Positions 36,761 through 49,383 of a stretch of DNA of 64,000 nt are shown piece after piece. A program made the position numbers and the translations under genes. A model generated the notes under the pieces. It had not been told where the DNA came from, ran no database searches, and was given only the letters and a program-made list of their open reading frames with translations. The stretch covers positions 1,550,001-1,614,000 of the forward strand of contig NEEC01000021.1 in assembly GCA_002189035.1 (NCBI GenBank). Direction: 5' to 3'. Positions within the stretch are counted from its first letter, which is position 1; each line of letters opens with the position of its first letter. The stretch comes from Utricularia gibba. Taxonomy: Eukaryota; Streptophyta; Magnoliopsida; Lamiales; Lentibulariaceae.

Positions 36761-37543
36761 GCAGATGCATACTGTTGCAAATGTCTTGCTAGGTAGAAGA
36801 ACTTGAGCGCAGAGCTTCAGAAGCTCGGTAGCAATCTACTCTTCTGCCATGAATAAGCTGAATTGTTCAGGGGTACAGAAAACTCTCTGTTCTTTCCGGT
36901 ACAGGGGTGAACGTCTTTGTCGACATATATCTCAGAGATACCTTTCAAACCATTTTCATTTCAGCGTCAAATTCATAGGAAAAAAGACGAATGAAACAGA
37001 AACTTGTCTATTATTTCAAACTCATTTATTCCATCCATTACTTGACAAGCAACAGTTGGTGAAGTATTTCTATGAGTAGCTGGTGTTTCGGCCTGCAACG
37101 CTCAGAAACTCTGTTCCCATTGAAAAAGAATTGGTTCGCAGAATGTTATTGTTGGCGTATGTGTTTAAAATTTAACCTTTCATGAGTAATGATCTATGCT
37201 AGATTTGCACCATTGATTATATTCACGGCCTTGGCGCGAAGTTTTCTCGTTACCAAAAACATGCATGGAACAAAAACCGGGAACGCCAAAGAACTCATTT
37301 TTTCTGATGCCTTTTCCCTAGTTCCCGAAAATGATTTCATTTGGAAGAAATTGCGATATGGGGGTTCTCAAAATTGATGATTTCCTCTTACATCTATCCC
37401 GTTAGGATCAAAATCTGTTAACTTTTTTCACTTTCGTTGCGTTGTAATGTGAACCAAGCGTCACCATAGATGGGATTTGTTGTTTCTGAATAGAAATTTT
37501 TTTTGGGGTGGCAAGCTGATTCAATCTGCTATGCATCAGCGCA
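36761..37543. other. Intergenic: EF-hand 3' UTR and CNGC promoter
   Basis: No supported coding frame. A short AT-rich promoter-like stretch (about 37140-37200) and a T run at 37498-37504 precede the CNGC start. Confidence 0.5.
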
Positions 37544-40180
37544 ATGTTTGATTCCACTTACAAGTCGCAGTTCATAGGCGGCCAAAAGGAGGTATTCAGA
37601 AGGTAACATGCACACAGCTGCATAATTTTCGCGCAGAACTCACGTTCATCAAGCAGTGGTTTGGTTTGTGCACAGGTTGGATAATCTGGATTCGTTCGGA
37701 TCAGATATGGCTGGAACCAACAGATGCGGATTCAGCATAGAAAGCCTATCAACACCTGGCCCATCGAATAACACGGCATCGAAGTCGTTCCGGTTGGGCC
37801 CGGAGGGGCTCCTGATGTTCGGCCAATCTTTAAGATCAGTGTTCCCAGAGGACCTCAAGGTCTCTGAAAAAAAGATCTTTGATCCCCAAGACAAGAGTTT
37901 GGTGCTCTGGAACAAGCTCTTGGTCATCTCTTGCATTATCTCTGTGTCAGTGGATCCCCTGTTTCTGTATCTTCCTATTTTTGATGAAGATCAGATGTGC
38001 CTCCACATTGATGACAAGCTTGCATACACAACCACCACTCTGAGGACCATAGTTGATGCCTTCTATTTAGTACGTATGGTCCTCCAGTTCCGGACAGCCT
38101 TCATTGCCCCTTCATCTCGAGTTTTCGGACGAGGGGAGCTTGTGATTGATCCAAAAGAGATAGCTAACCGGTACATACACAGATACTTCTTCGTAGATCT
38201 CTTCTCCGTGCTGCCAATCCCTCAGGTACGCATCCAGGATTCATATCGTTCTGTGCCTCTCCCATGTAGCTGGATGCATTTCCTGTCAACTGCAGATTGT
38301 AGTTTGGAGGTTCATGCATCGCTCAGAAGGAACGGACATACTGGGTACAAAGGAAGCACTGGTAATAATAGTTTTTGTGCAGTACATTCCGAGATTTTTG
38401 CGGTTCGTACCTCTTACATCGGAGTTGAAGAAGACGGCTGGTACATTCGCCGAGACTGCTTGGGCCGGAGCAGCTTACTACCTGCTATGGTTCATGCTGG
38501 CTAGTCATGTAAGTCACAGCACAAAAAGCATGAAATGTTTGCTTCCATTCATCTCAGCTTAAGACTCACGATGCTTCATGGAACAGATAGTAGGAGCTTT
38601 GTGGTACCTCTTAGCCATTGATCGCAAAGAAACATGCTGGCACAAAGCTTGCGATGGAACTGCTGGATGCAATCCCACGTATCTCTACTGCGACGAGGTT
38701 TCCAATGTTGAGCTATGGAGGAAACTCAGTAAAGTTCATATAGAATCAAATTGTACAGTAAATGATGAAGAAACATCAGCTTTCAACTACGGGATCTATG
38801 CACTTGCTGTATCCTCAGGCGTTCTTGAGTCCCAAAATTTCATCTCCAAGTACCTGTACTGTCTGTGGTGGGGGCTCCAGAACTTGAGGTAATGTCTGTT
38901 GTGTTGAGCGAGTAGGGAACCTATTATATCATCCTCTTCAGCAAGAATGATATTATGCTTCCATTGCTGCCTGCAGCACGCTTGGCCAGGGGCTGATAAC
39001 CAGTACTTATCCTGGAGAAGTTCTATTCTCAATAGCAGTAGCCATTTTAGGACTCCTGCTCTTTGCTCTTCTCATTGGCAATATGCAGGTGATGTACTGA
39101 GACCTGACTCTTTTTAAGTGTGACTGCTAAACCAGAAAAGTGATTGTGGTGCAGACATACCTTCAATCTCTGTCAGTTCACCTGGAGGAGATGAGAATCA
39201 AGAAGAGGGATTCTGAACAATGGATGCGACACCGAGTATTGCCTCAAGAACTCCGAGAACGAGTGAGACGCTATGATCAGTATAAATGGATGGAAACAAG
39301 AGGAGTGGATGAGGAAAGCTTGGTGCAGAACCTGCCCAAGGATTTAAGAAGAGACATAAAGCGGCATCTTTGCTTGAATTTGGTTAGAAGGGTAAGCAAG
39401 CGCAACTGCTGTCTATTTCTCTACTTATTCTAACACCAAGAAACAAAACACCAAGTGACTATTACATGTTAACATAATGTTCAGGTACCTCTATTTGCAA
39501 ACATGGATGACAGACTGCTGGATGCCATATGTGAGAGACTGAAGCCAAGTCTGTATACAGAAAAAACTTATGTGCTTCGAGAAGGAGATCCTGTGGATGA
39601 GATGCTGTTCATCATTCGGGGTAGACTGGAGAGTGTGACCACAGATGGTGGGAGATCAGGCTTTTACAACCGAGGTATCCTCAAGGAAGGTGCTTTTTGT
39701 GGGGAGGAGCTTCTTACATGGGCCCTGGATCCAAAATCAGGCTCTAACTTGCCACCTTCAACCCGAACTGTTAAAGCTTTAACAGAAGTTGAGGCGTTTG
39801 CGTTGATAGCAGATGAGCTGAAGTTCATCACAAGTCAGTTTAGGCGCATTCACAGTCGGCAGGTTCAACAAACTTTCCGGTTCTATTCTCAACAATGGAG
39901 GACTTGGGCAGCCACCTACATTCAAGCTGCATGGCGAAGATACACCAGAAGGAAGTTAATAGAGCTGCATCAAAGTGAAATGGAAGATGAGTTTGATGAA
40001 GAGCTGGGAGAAGAAGCTGCGCTTATCAGAACAAGTTCCTCAGGATTAGGTGCGACCATGCTGGCTTCAAGGTTCGCAGCTAATGCTCTCCGTGGGGTTC
40101 AAAGGCTTCGGAGTGCTTCAGGTGCCAGTACCATCATGAGGCCAGCAAAACCTCATGAACCTGATTTTGGGGCTGAATAA
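37544..40180 (+). CDS. Cyclic nucleotide-gated ion channel, plant group II (CNGC5/6/9 type)
   Basis: Seven exons (37544-37602, 37676-38225, 38296-38508, 38587-38888, 38977-39088, 39155-39391, 39485-40180), all in phase, 722 residues. Plasma-membrane Ca2+-permeable channel subunit. S1-S4 run from about residue 90. The pore reads WWGLQNLSTLGQGLITSTYP with a GQG filter, as in group II. The C-linker is LRERVRRYDQYKW, followed by a cyclic nucleotide-binding domain with FCGEELLTWALDP and an IQ calmodulin site (YIQAAWRRYTRRK, about 636-648). The terminus PHEPDFGAE matches the PEPDFSAE ending of CNGC5/6/9. It starts at the first ATG of an open leader. In plants this group works in root hairs, guard cells and pollen. 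No lesion was found, so this exon set looks reliable. Confidence 0.95.
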
Positions 40181-40558
40181 CCAATACCTCAGGGCCATAT
40201 TCTTTTACAAGCTTTAACATACAAACCTCCCGAATTTCATGTGATTCTATTTCTTAACGAGACAATCACAAAATTCATTGAAATTTTCAACGGCATTGCA
40301 GAAAAAGAACAAGGCCCTTGTCAGACAGAGAACTAAGCGAGAACTGCTGAAATTCTCCTTTAAAGCCTGCCTAGCTCCACCCCACAAGCATCCCTTGACC
40401 ATGTTCCCTGACAAGCTTTTTAACAGAGATTTTCTTTTTAACAGAGATTTAGCTTTTTAAATTCTAAGTCGATCACCTTCATCAGTTACAAATACAGGGT
40501 GATAAACAGCAAAAATGTCAAGTGCGCACATCACAGTTGCAGGAAAAGTTGTCTCGGA
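40181..40558. other. Convergent 3' ends of CNGC and uL3c
   Basis: Only 378 bp separate the two stop codons, so the 3' UTRs probably abut or overlap. A short direct repeat containing TTTTTAACAGAGATTT occurs at about 40418-40434 and again at 40436-40452. Confidence 0.55.
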
Positions 40559-41507
40559 CTAACTTTTTGGTATGTTCTTCCCAACAATTTTGGCAGGAGT
40601 TATGCGAAGAAGATTGCCAGGTTTACCAGGAACAGCTCCCTTGATCATAACACAGTTCAGCTCATTATCTATCTTGACGACCTTGAGCTTTCGAATCTTG
40701 GCCTTAGTTCCTCCCATCCTGCCAGGCATCTTTTTGCCCTTGTAAACACGGCCTGGAGTAGTACCAGCACCAATGGATCCAAGTTCTCTGTGGCTTTTGG
40801 ATCCGTGAGCCATCTGTCCTCTCTTGAAGTTGTGCCTCTTAATACCACCTGTGACAACAATGAAATCAAGCTCAATACAAAAATTTCACACTATGACCTC
40901 TACGCGTTGTGTAAGTAGGCATAAACTCAAGAAAATCTTGGTCAAGAATGAGCTGGGAAAGCAACCTAGCAGCAACAAAAGCACTTACCTTGAAACCCTT
41001 TTCCGATGGTGGTACCGGAAACGTCGACCAAGTCGCCAACTTGGAACAGCTCGTCGACCACCAATCGCTGATTGGGCTCGTAGCCTTCAACATTTTGTAA
41101 TCTAAACTCCTGCAAGTGCCGCAACGGTATAACCCCAGACTTCTCCAAATGCCCTAGCTCCGGCTTCGTCAATTTACGATCACGAACCCTTCTATACCCA
41201 ACTTGGACAGCATCGTAGCCATCCGTTGCCTTGGTCTTGACCTGGGTAACGATGTTCCCTTCACGGAAACCGACGACGGTGACCGGAACCACTGTGCCGG
41301 ACTCCTCGAAGTACGACATCATCCCGAGCTTTGTGCCCATCACGCCGATCCCAGCCTCCAGTGAAGCAGAAATGCAGCGAGGTTTGGGGATGAACCATTG
41401 ATGGAGAGAGAGGAGAAACGCTTGATTGGGAGGCGAGGGAGGAAGGAGGAGGAAGGAGGGGCGGAGCCGGAAGAGACAGCCGCGGAGAGTAATGGATTGG
41501 CGGCCAT
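40559..41507 (-). CDS. Chloroplast 50S ribosomal protein uL3 (RPL3)
   Basis: Two exons, 41507-40989 and 40848-40559. The mature part reads [70 protein letters not shown] and the uL3 core [13 protein letters not shown] and [16 protein letters not shown], ending GKNIPKS. It is the bacterial-type, plastid-targeted uL3 and builds the 50S subunit. The start at 41507 opens a Ser-rich, acid-poor transit peptide ([20 protein letters not shown]). That frame joins the mature part only if one base missing near 41380 is allowed for (CCTCGC where CCTCCGC is expected). With it, exon phase fits and the length is about 269 residues. Without it, the mature frame can only be entered from an unconvincing upstream ATG at 41567. 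Confidence 0.93.
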
Positions 41508-41934
41508 CGCGAGCCTCTGAAGCTCTGAACTTGGAACCTCTGGCTTTCTTATCCATAGAAAGCAGAGTAACTATATATATATATTCATAACCCGATTCGA
41601 GGTCCGAGGAGTCCGTCCGCGTCCGTCTTTCTACATCGGTGTCGGCCTCGGACACGAACTCAAGCTTGTGCGAACACGGAATATAATAAAAATACAAAAG
41701 TTAAAATCCGAAATTGCAGTCAATTCCGATGGGTCGAATCAGTTGAACCGGTGGGTTCTAACGGTGCACGCGGAGCATCTGGTTTCTCCTTTCCAGCCGC
41801 ATATGCCACTTGTTCGGCCGGCATAATCCGATCGGGAGCTGCCTCGGTGGTGTGTATAAAATGCTGAATTCTACTTCAAAAAATCAACCGACATTTCACG
41901 GTGAACTGCGGAACCAAAGAGGAATCATCGGAGA
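41508..41934. promoter_or_regulatory. Divergent promoter, uL3c / EF-hand gene
   Basis: Only 427 bp lie between start codons. A TGTATAAAATG TATA box at 41852-41862 is 73 bp upstream of the EF-hand ATG. A TATATATATATA tract at about 41572-41584 lies on the uL3c side. Confidence 0.55.
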
Positions 41935-42354
41935 ATGGGAGTGGTGATAATCGACGGCACGACGGTGCGCTCCTTCGTGGAGGACGAATCTCAGTTCCAG
42001 AAAAGCATATCCGAGGCCTTCGCCATTCTTGACGTTAACGACGACGGCGTTCTTTCCCGGTCGGAGCTCCGCACCGCCTTTGAATCGCTGCGGCTTATCG
42101 AGACGCACTTCGGCGTCGACGTCGCCACGCCGCCGGAGGAGCTGACTAAGTTTTACGATTCGATTTTTGAGAAATTCGATTGCGATCATAGCGGTACCGT
42201 CGATCGGAAGGAGTTCGAGGAGGAAATCAGGAAGATATTGCTCGCGATCGCCGATGGACTGGGATCCAGCCCCATCGAGATGGCGCTGGAAGATGATGGC
42301 CACAGTTTTCTGAAGGCGGCGGCGGAGCTAGAGGCGGCGAAGGCCAGCCGTTGA
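41935..42354 (+). CDS. EF-hand calcium-binding protein (two EF loops)
   Basis: Single-exon frame of 139 residues. It carries two canonical 12-residue EF loops, DVNDDGVLSRSE (33-44) and DCDHSGTVDRKE (82-93), separated by a conserved plant linker containing RLIETHFGVDVATPP. The C terminus is LLAIADGLGSSPIEMALEDD. It belongs to an intronless plant EF-hand family with homologues of near-identical length. Function is not known to me; it is a likely cytosolic Ca2+ sensor. It lies head-to-head with chloroplast uL3 and only 450 bp before citrate synthase. The frame is intact. Confidence 0.9.
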   Translation: MGVVIIDGTTVRSFVEDESQFQKSISEAFAILDVNDDGVLSRSELRTAFESLRLIETHFGVDVATPPEELTKFYDSIFEKFDCDHSGTVDRKEFEEEIRKILLAIADGLGSSPIEMALEDDGHSFLKAAAELEAAKASR

Positions 42355-42804
42355 TTCGAAATCGACGGCTGTGATGACATGCTCACCGAATAAATCCGTT
42401 GCCGTGATTGTGATGTGACCATTTCTTATGAAATAATGTAATTTAGTACTAATTAATCATTAGTGGAAACCCTAGCACTGGAAAGCCCTAATACTTTTGG
42501 GCTTAAATATGGGTTTAAAACGGTTTAATGGATCCAGTCCATTTGCTTTTAATGTAAGTAAAATCAATCCGAGGAAAGTTCGTCAAATCACGCAGCCATT
42601 GATGAATTCTTCTGCTTGTCATCCCTTCCGCTTTGAATTCATTTTTCCATTGTGAATCACATATCTGTTTGAGTTGTTCCACCTTGATCAGCTTCCTTGA
42701 TAATCAGGTAACATTCTCTATCTGGTTGAGGCTCTTTTGTGTACCATTGTGAATCCGTGAGGCGCGATAGATTGATTCTCTAGAATTTCAGGTGCTTTTG
42801 AGCA
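42355..42804. other. Intergenic: EF-hand 3' UTR and citrate synthase leader
   Basis: Contains the 3' UTR of the EF-hand gene, one TGGGCT-like site (about 42497-42503) and the citrate synthase 5' UTR, probably with a small intron ending TTTCAG at about 42785-42790. Confidence 0.45.
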
Positions 42805-45800
42805 ATGGTGTTTCATAGGGGCGCTTCTCTTCTCTCCAAGCTGCGATCGCGAGCTGTAAGTAATGTGTGGGTTGTTGTGTGTGCAATATTCAGTCAATTA
42901 TTGTGGAGCTTTAGGATTGGGTAGTGTCTCTGTTCAGTTATTGATGATGAAAGGCTTGAAAGACCGTATCTTTGGATTCTATTAGGTCCAGAAACCGGGG
43001 TTGTATGGATCTGTTCGTTGGCTTCAAGTCCAAACTTCCACTGACGTTGTAAGCTACGTGCGCTATTACATTAATTAAAAACACTTTCATTGAAAATAGG
43101 TGTCTTTGAAACAACTCTACAATAGTGGATACCTATTTTCATTATTGACTATTGTTTTATGGCGCTTAGGACCTTCGCTCCCAATTGAAAGAATTAATTC
43201 CAGAACAGCAGGTATTTTCAGTGCTGGAAACTGAGTTTCAACTGTATACTTGGTCATCTCTGTGCGTTATGATTTTCATGACTATTTGTAGCCGGTTGTG
43301 GAAGCCAAAAAAAAAAAAAAAAAAGTAAACTTGTGCTTCGTGGATAGGTACAACTGTAAGAACCTTGATGGTATATTAAATGTGGTTTTACTTCAGGAGC
43401 GCCTAAAGAAAATCAAGGCTGAACATGGGAAAGTTCAACTTGGAAACATCACAGTCGATATGGTATGATTATAGCATTTGGTAACTCCTTCGGTTTGAAA
43501 TCTCATGCTTGTTAACAATGGATTCCGTAACTGAAAAGTAACATGTATTTTCAAAAAGGTCATTGGTGGAATGAGAGGAATGACGGGCTTATTATGGGAA
43601 ACATCACTGCTTGATCCTGAAGAGGTAGAAATCTTGGCTCAAACATGAGTTCTAAAATCATTGTCGCTGTACTGTGTGGCTTGTGAAGTTACAATGATCG
43701 TTTCATAAAATATATTTTTTTATCGTTCGGATTTAGGGGATTCGCTTCAGGGGTCTATCCATTCCTGAATGTCAAAAGCTGTTGCCTGCAGCTAATCCTG
43801 GAGGAGAGCCATTGCCTGAAGGTCTTTTGTGGCTTCTTTTGACTGGAAAAGTAAGTTATAATTGGCTTATTTTTCTATTTTTCATCTCATTTTTTTTTTT
43901 TTTGCAGATATGACATTGATTCCTTGATTTTTTTTACCCAAATTAATTCTTTTCCTTCACTTTGTTCCCTATAGGTCCCAACAAAAGAACAAGTTGATTC
44001 ATTATCCAAGGAATTGAAAAGTCGAGCTACTGTCCCAGGTTCTTGTTGTGTATTATTAGCGTATTAATCTGATATAAAAAATAAAGATTTTACACACTTA
44101 GCCCAAGAGTCACCTCATTTTTTCATGTTGCAGATCATGTTTATAAAACTATTGACGCTTTGCCTGTAACTGCGCATCCAATGACTCAGTTTGCAACTGG
44201 GGTGATGGCTCTTCAGGTGAGTAGATTGAGTCAACAGATGTACATGGGTTATTTATTTAGCCATATTTTGTTGGTTAGTTGATGATTCTTTAGAATGCAT
44301 GAGGTTCTCGAACTTGGGAATCATGCCTTTTGAAAATAGTATCAGCAAACACCAGAATGCTCCTTTTAGCTATTTGTTGCTTTTGTAGGAAAGCCCCATC
44401 CATTGCAAACTCTAATTACAACTTTTTTTTTTTTTGGTTTACTACAAATCTCAAGTTCGTCCGTGAAATACTTTTTCTAAAATAACACTCATCTGTAGGT
44501 TCAAAGTGAGTTCCAGAAGGCGTATGAGAAGGGAATCCACAAATCAAAGTAAGTTTTTGATGAAGAAATTAAAAAAAAAAGGATGATGGCTTTTTTATAT
44601 GACAACACTGTAAATTGTCATCTGCAGGTACTGGGAGCCTACATTTGAGGACTCCCTTAGCTTGATTGCCCAAGTACCAACTGTGGCTTCTTATATCTAC
44701 CGCAGGTTGATTTTTTAGCCATCTTGATGTAGTTGGAAATTAGTTATGGTGTATGTGTTCCCTCTGTTAATACTCTGTTTTCAATTATTGATGAGTAAAA
44801 CTTGCTGCATGTTTAAAGGGTATACAAGAATGGGCAGCTTCGTCAGTTTGATGACACCTTGGATTATGGAGCAAACTTTTCCCATATGCTAGGCTTTGAT
44901 GATCCAGCCATGCATGAGCTCATGAGGCTATATATAACTATTCATACGTATGTAATTGCTCATGTTAATAATTCCTTTTGGATGAATAAACTTTCTCCAA
45001 TTGTCAACGTTGCACATCTATGCATGTTGCAGCGATCATGAAGGTGGAAATGTTAGTGCTCACACCGGTCATCTGGTAATATGTTTACCTAAAACACCTC
45101 ACATCACCAACCCCTATTTTGATAACTGATACTTCTCGTATTCTAAAGTTTAGATACAGTGCCCTTGGATTCATATTATAAAGTACTGATCACAGGTTGC
45201 TAGTGCACTTTCCGATCCGTATCTCTCTTTTGCTGCAGCGTTAAATGGTTTGGCTGGTCCTCTTCATGGTTTGGCTAATCAGGTGCTTGATCAGTCTTCT
45301 CAAAACATGCTCTAGCAAAGTTATTTGCCTTTGAATAAAACTATTTGGAAATCATCACCTTGTTTTGACTCTAAATTATAGGAAGTGATCCAAAGAGCAG
45401 TACACCATGTGATTATGATGGCTTAAGTTTCACTCAGTGGTCACATCTATTTCTTGTTACAGGAAGTGTTACTCTGGATTAAATCTGTGGTTGAAGAATG
45501 TGGTGAAAATGTCAGCAAAGAAAACTTAAAAGATTATGTTTGGAAGACTCTGAACAGTGGGAAGGTAAAGCGGTTACACTCATGACAATTGCAATATCCC
45601 TTTCACCAAATATTTTCCTCACTAGTCTCCTTAGTTCTTATGCTGCACGTTCATGTATTTTGTTGTAGGTCGTACCTGGATTTGGCCACGGAGTTCTGCG
45701 CAAGACAGATCCAAGATACACATGCCAAAGAGAATTCGCACTGAAACACTTACCCGATGATCCACTGTTCAAAATGGTCAGTAATTGGATTATAATAGCG

Positions 45801-46445
45801 CCACTTTGTTATGACTTCTAATTGGAAGTTATTTATCTATTTAATTTGTCTTCTGAGTGTGCATTGTTCTCTGCAGGTTTCAAATCTCTATGAAGTGGTG
45901 CCCCCTATACTCTTGGAACTCGGAAAGGTATTCAACAATTGATTTGCTGGAGCTAATTTAAACACAACCTAATCTATCTCCTTGAATACCTTAAATTGTT
46001 GTGGTTTTTGGGATTGAAATTCTCAGGTGAAAAATCCATGGCCAAATGTGGATGCCCACAGTGGTGTATTGCTCAATCACTATGGTTTAACAGAAGCTAG
46101 GTATTGACTTGTATTTTGCAATATGCGCACCCTGGAAGGGGATTGGTATATATCATCCGTAGGCTCATGTTCCCTGACTGATGATTTGTGTTCACTTGTC
46201 AACTATCTTACTAGATACTACACGGTTCTTTTTGGTGTCTCCAGAGCAATCGGCATATGCTCACAGGTTTCTTTCATGTCTCTATAAAACCTTTCCTTGT
46301 TTACCTCATGGTCTCTTCCTCATGTCTCTTTCATGCTCATCCTGTTGCTTAGCTTATATGGGACCGAGCACTGGGACTGCCACTGGAGAGGCCCAAGAGC
46401 GTTACAATGGATTGGTTGGAAAACTACTGCAAGAAAGCTGCTTGA
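42805..46445 (+). CDS. CSY4: Citrate synthase, mitochondrial
   Basis: Condenses acetyl-CoA with oxaloacetate in the first step of the TCA cycle. Nineteen exons were traced from 42805-42855 through 46353-46445; every phase fits, giving 471 residues, close to the family length. The N terminus [17 protein letters not shown] is a basic mitochondrial presequence. Core segments are [57 protein letters not shown] with the active-site His, and [20 protein letters not shown]. The end is [20 protein letters not shown]. The C-terminal -KAA is not a peroxisomal PTS1, and the presequence lacks a PTS2, supporting mitochondrial rather than peroxisomal targeting. No lesion was found over 3.6 kb, despite runs such as the 19-A stretch in intron 3 near 43306. 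Confidence 0.96.
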
Positions 46446-48322
46446 GTTAATTTCCTTTTCAGGTACAGCCATTTATTCCTCAATAATCCTTTGCTAGTGA
46501 AAGCTCTCGTTCCCGGCGAAAGAACGAGACAGTACAATTGAAAAACGAATAGTTGGTTTTGTTGCATTATGCCTGAATAATGGTAGCACTGCTTTATATC
46601 ATATGCAACAGTTGTCCACATTATAATTATGCTTGTGTTTTATTCCTGGAAAAGTTTTCCATAAGATCCATAGTCCACACACACACACACCCAGCAAGAT
46701 CCACATACCCTCAGATCTTGCATCCATGAATAGGCACATATTGAATCTGAACCTAGTGACCCGGAGTCGAATGAAATGAAAATGCTGCTTCCCTGAAACA
46801 AGTTTCCTACTGCTTACACAGCACACAAAGCAGTCAATTGAGGATTTAAGTTTTCAGCTTCTCTTATGTCTGATTTAATGGCAATGTTCAAATCTTGTGG
46901 ACGGGGAGGACCCCCAGAGCCACACACAATTTTTGGTGGCCTCAGAAATGAGGCCTAGTCTCTACTGTCCCTCCCCCTGCCTCCATGAATTTATAAGCAC
47001 CTGGACCACTTGCACAGTCCAAACTTTTTACTGTAGTAATATTCTCAACCACTTTTTTAAAAACTTGCATCACTGGAAGCTTCTCCTTGCGGAATTATTT
47101 ACCATTAGGTAAATTATCCACCAGCACTGTATGCGAATCAATTATCATGTTGGGTTTTGATTGTTTGATTTTTGTTTTTCACTGTGGAGAAGAGAGGATG
47201 AAAAATAATTTACAATGATGGGGTTATTATTATTTATTATTGTGAATGTTATGGTAAGCCGCATTATTGCATGTGATAATTAGAGAATTCACTTGTCCCC
47301 CATCTTCTTCCCCATCCCCATTCCATGGTGATTGCTCTTATTTCCTTGTTAAAGATATATCTGTCTAGATGTTTTTGAAAACTAACCATCCAAACATTAT
47401 CTTATATACTAAAATCAAAATTTTATATATAGAATGATCACTTTTCACGCACAATAACAATAGAATGATTATTTTTCAAATTCATCCGACCCTACCTCAG
47501 CTCCTTCAATCCCAGAATATTTAGGAACATAATAAGGTACAGGTGACATGAGCCACCCTTGGGAATCAGCATCAAAATGGGGACCAAGTAGTATAAAATG
47601 ATAAATTATATTATATTTATTTTTAAATTTAAAGAAATTCGAGATAGAGAGACTTTTTGTTTTGATTTTATTTAAACCCAAGTAAATTTGTTTGTTAGCA
47701 GAAGAATAAGTTATTTAAACCTGCCCTCCCTGCAGTGCCACTCCTATTACGATGTGTCACGGTCAAAGTAACACATCCCTAACTGAAATATCATATTATA
47801 TTCTTTTCCCAAAACATTTATTCTCCCTCTGCATTTTGGAGAAAAAACCAGCAAATATTATAAGAAGAGAAGGCAATAATCTCAAAGTTGAACCATGCAT
47901 TCATTCATATCCATATCTTATTGTTCACAAAATGGCATTTAATTCTTATTTTTATTTTATTTTTAAATAGAATACAAAATTATTGTTCAAAAGAAAAAAA
48001 AAATAGGAGTAGGTGGAGGTCAAATTAGGGGTGTTTTGAAAGTGTGTTTCTTGGGATGGAAGGATAATAATATAATTGGGTTGGTCAAAATGATTATGTC
48101 GGTCAAACCCTAATCCCCCAATTTTGCCACCACATCATCAGCATCATCATCATCATCAGTCACCCCTCCCCAACAACAGATCGGGATCGAATCATCAAAC
48201 TTGACCTCTTCGTTTCGTTTCTCTTCTTGTCTATAAATTATTCCACTCCCTTTCCCCCACTTGTCGTGTTCCCTTGTCTCCCGCCCTTTCGTCACACTCG
48301 CCGTTGTCTTGTGCCGCCATTG
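46446..48322. other. Intergenic between citrate synthase and HAT14-like gene
   Basis: The citrate synthase 3' UTR, a short CA repeat (about 46677-46690), AT-rich DNA, a TCA/CAT-repeat block (48132-48157) and the promoter of the HD-Zip gene. No other gene is supported; the open frames have no recognisable domain. Confidence 0.5.
48230..48239 (+). promoter_or_regulatory. TATA box of the HAT14-like gene
   Basis: CTATAAATTA lies 84-93 bp upstream of the predicted start codon at 48323. Confidence 0.5.
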
Positions 48323-49383
48323 ATGGAGCTTGATTTGAGCTTGGGGGACGTCTTGGGTGCCAGGAAGAGCAAGCCTGCGGCAGCTCAGAAGCCGCCGGAT
48401 TTCTTCGGGCTTTATTTCCATCATCGCACGTCGGAGGACGGCGGCGCCGGCGCTGGAGATGCGCCCCTGCAGCTGAGTCTTCTTCCTCTTGGCCCCCTAG
48501 TTCGTACGAAAATGGTGAGTCACACGCAATTCTGTGCGCCTGTTTGGGTTTTTGTCTGAGGGAAGTTTTTTTTTTTTTAAAGGGAGTTCGGAAAATGGGT
48601 CGTCGGGGAACCGGCCGGCGCCAGAGGATGCTCTGTCAGCGAACAGCGTGGGATCTTCCTTGAAAATGGATTTCGGGCTATTGAAACCAACCGGCAATGC
48701 AAATCCTCAGGCGGGTACCGCCGGTGGCGTTGCCGCGGACGTGACGGAGAGAGCTAGCGACGACGAGGACAACGCGGGAACACTCGAAAAAAGCTCCGGT
48801 TATCTAAAGAACAGTCCGCTTTCCTCGAAGATAGCTTCAAAGAGCACAACACTCTCAATCCCGTAAGTCTCCCCCAAACACGCACACACACACACACAAA
48901 GCTCCAGTTTTTGCAGGGATCTTAATGATTTTTCCACAGAAACAAAAGATGGCTCTCGCGAAACAGCTCAATCTCCGCCCCCGACAAGTCGAAGTCTGGT
49001 TTCAGAACAGACGAGCAAGGTAGCCGCCTCATCTCGTAAAAAAATTCATTCTTGAAAACCACCCATCCAAAATCAAAACGACGCAGGACGAAGCTGAAGC
49101 AAACCGAAGTCGACTGCGAGTATCTGAAGCGGTGCTGCGACGCGCTGACGGAGGAGAACCGGCGGCTGCACAAAGAAGTCCAGGAACTGAGGGCACTGAA
49201 ATCCGCGTCCCCATTCTGCATGCAGATCCCGGCGACGACTCTGACGATGTGCCCCTCCTGCGAGCGCGTATCCGGAAGCGCCGCCCTCCGCCGGGAGACG
49301 GTAAATTCCCGTCGTCGACAAGACCAAGATTTTTCCCTTTTCAGCAGACTACGAGCCATCCCCATCAACCTGCTGCGTCATGA
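48323..49383 (+). CDS. HAT14: HD-Zip class II transcription factor, HAT14-like
   Basis: Exons 48323-48514, 48583-48862, 48940-49019 and 49087-49383. It starts MELDLSLGD, an LxLxL-type repression motif shared with HAT14 (MELALSLGD). After MDFGLL and [10 protein letters not shown] come the homeodomain ([20 protein letters not shown], then [12 protein letters not shown]) and the zipper starting [20 protein letters not shown]. The class II motif is [10 protein letters not shown]. The expected tail [18 protein letters not shown]...PAAS* sits in a different frame from the CPSCE motif, so one C is missing at about 49275. Another base is missing right before the homeodomain (about 48783), and exon phase requires one more in exon 1. 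Corrected length would be about 283 residues. It is a transcriptional repressor by family inference. Confidence 0.9.

Noticed and set aside
40966-41697. Start of uL3c at an upstream ATG (41567 or 41697) giving an uninterrupted frame
   Set aside because: The resulting N terminus is not transit-peptide-like. The frame from 41507 gives a textbook Ser-rich plastid transit peptide and fits exon phase if one base is missing near 41380.
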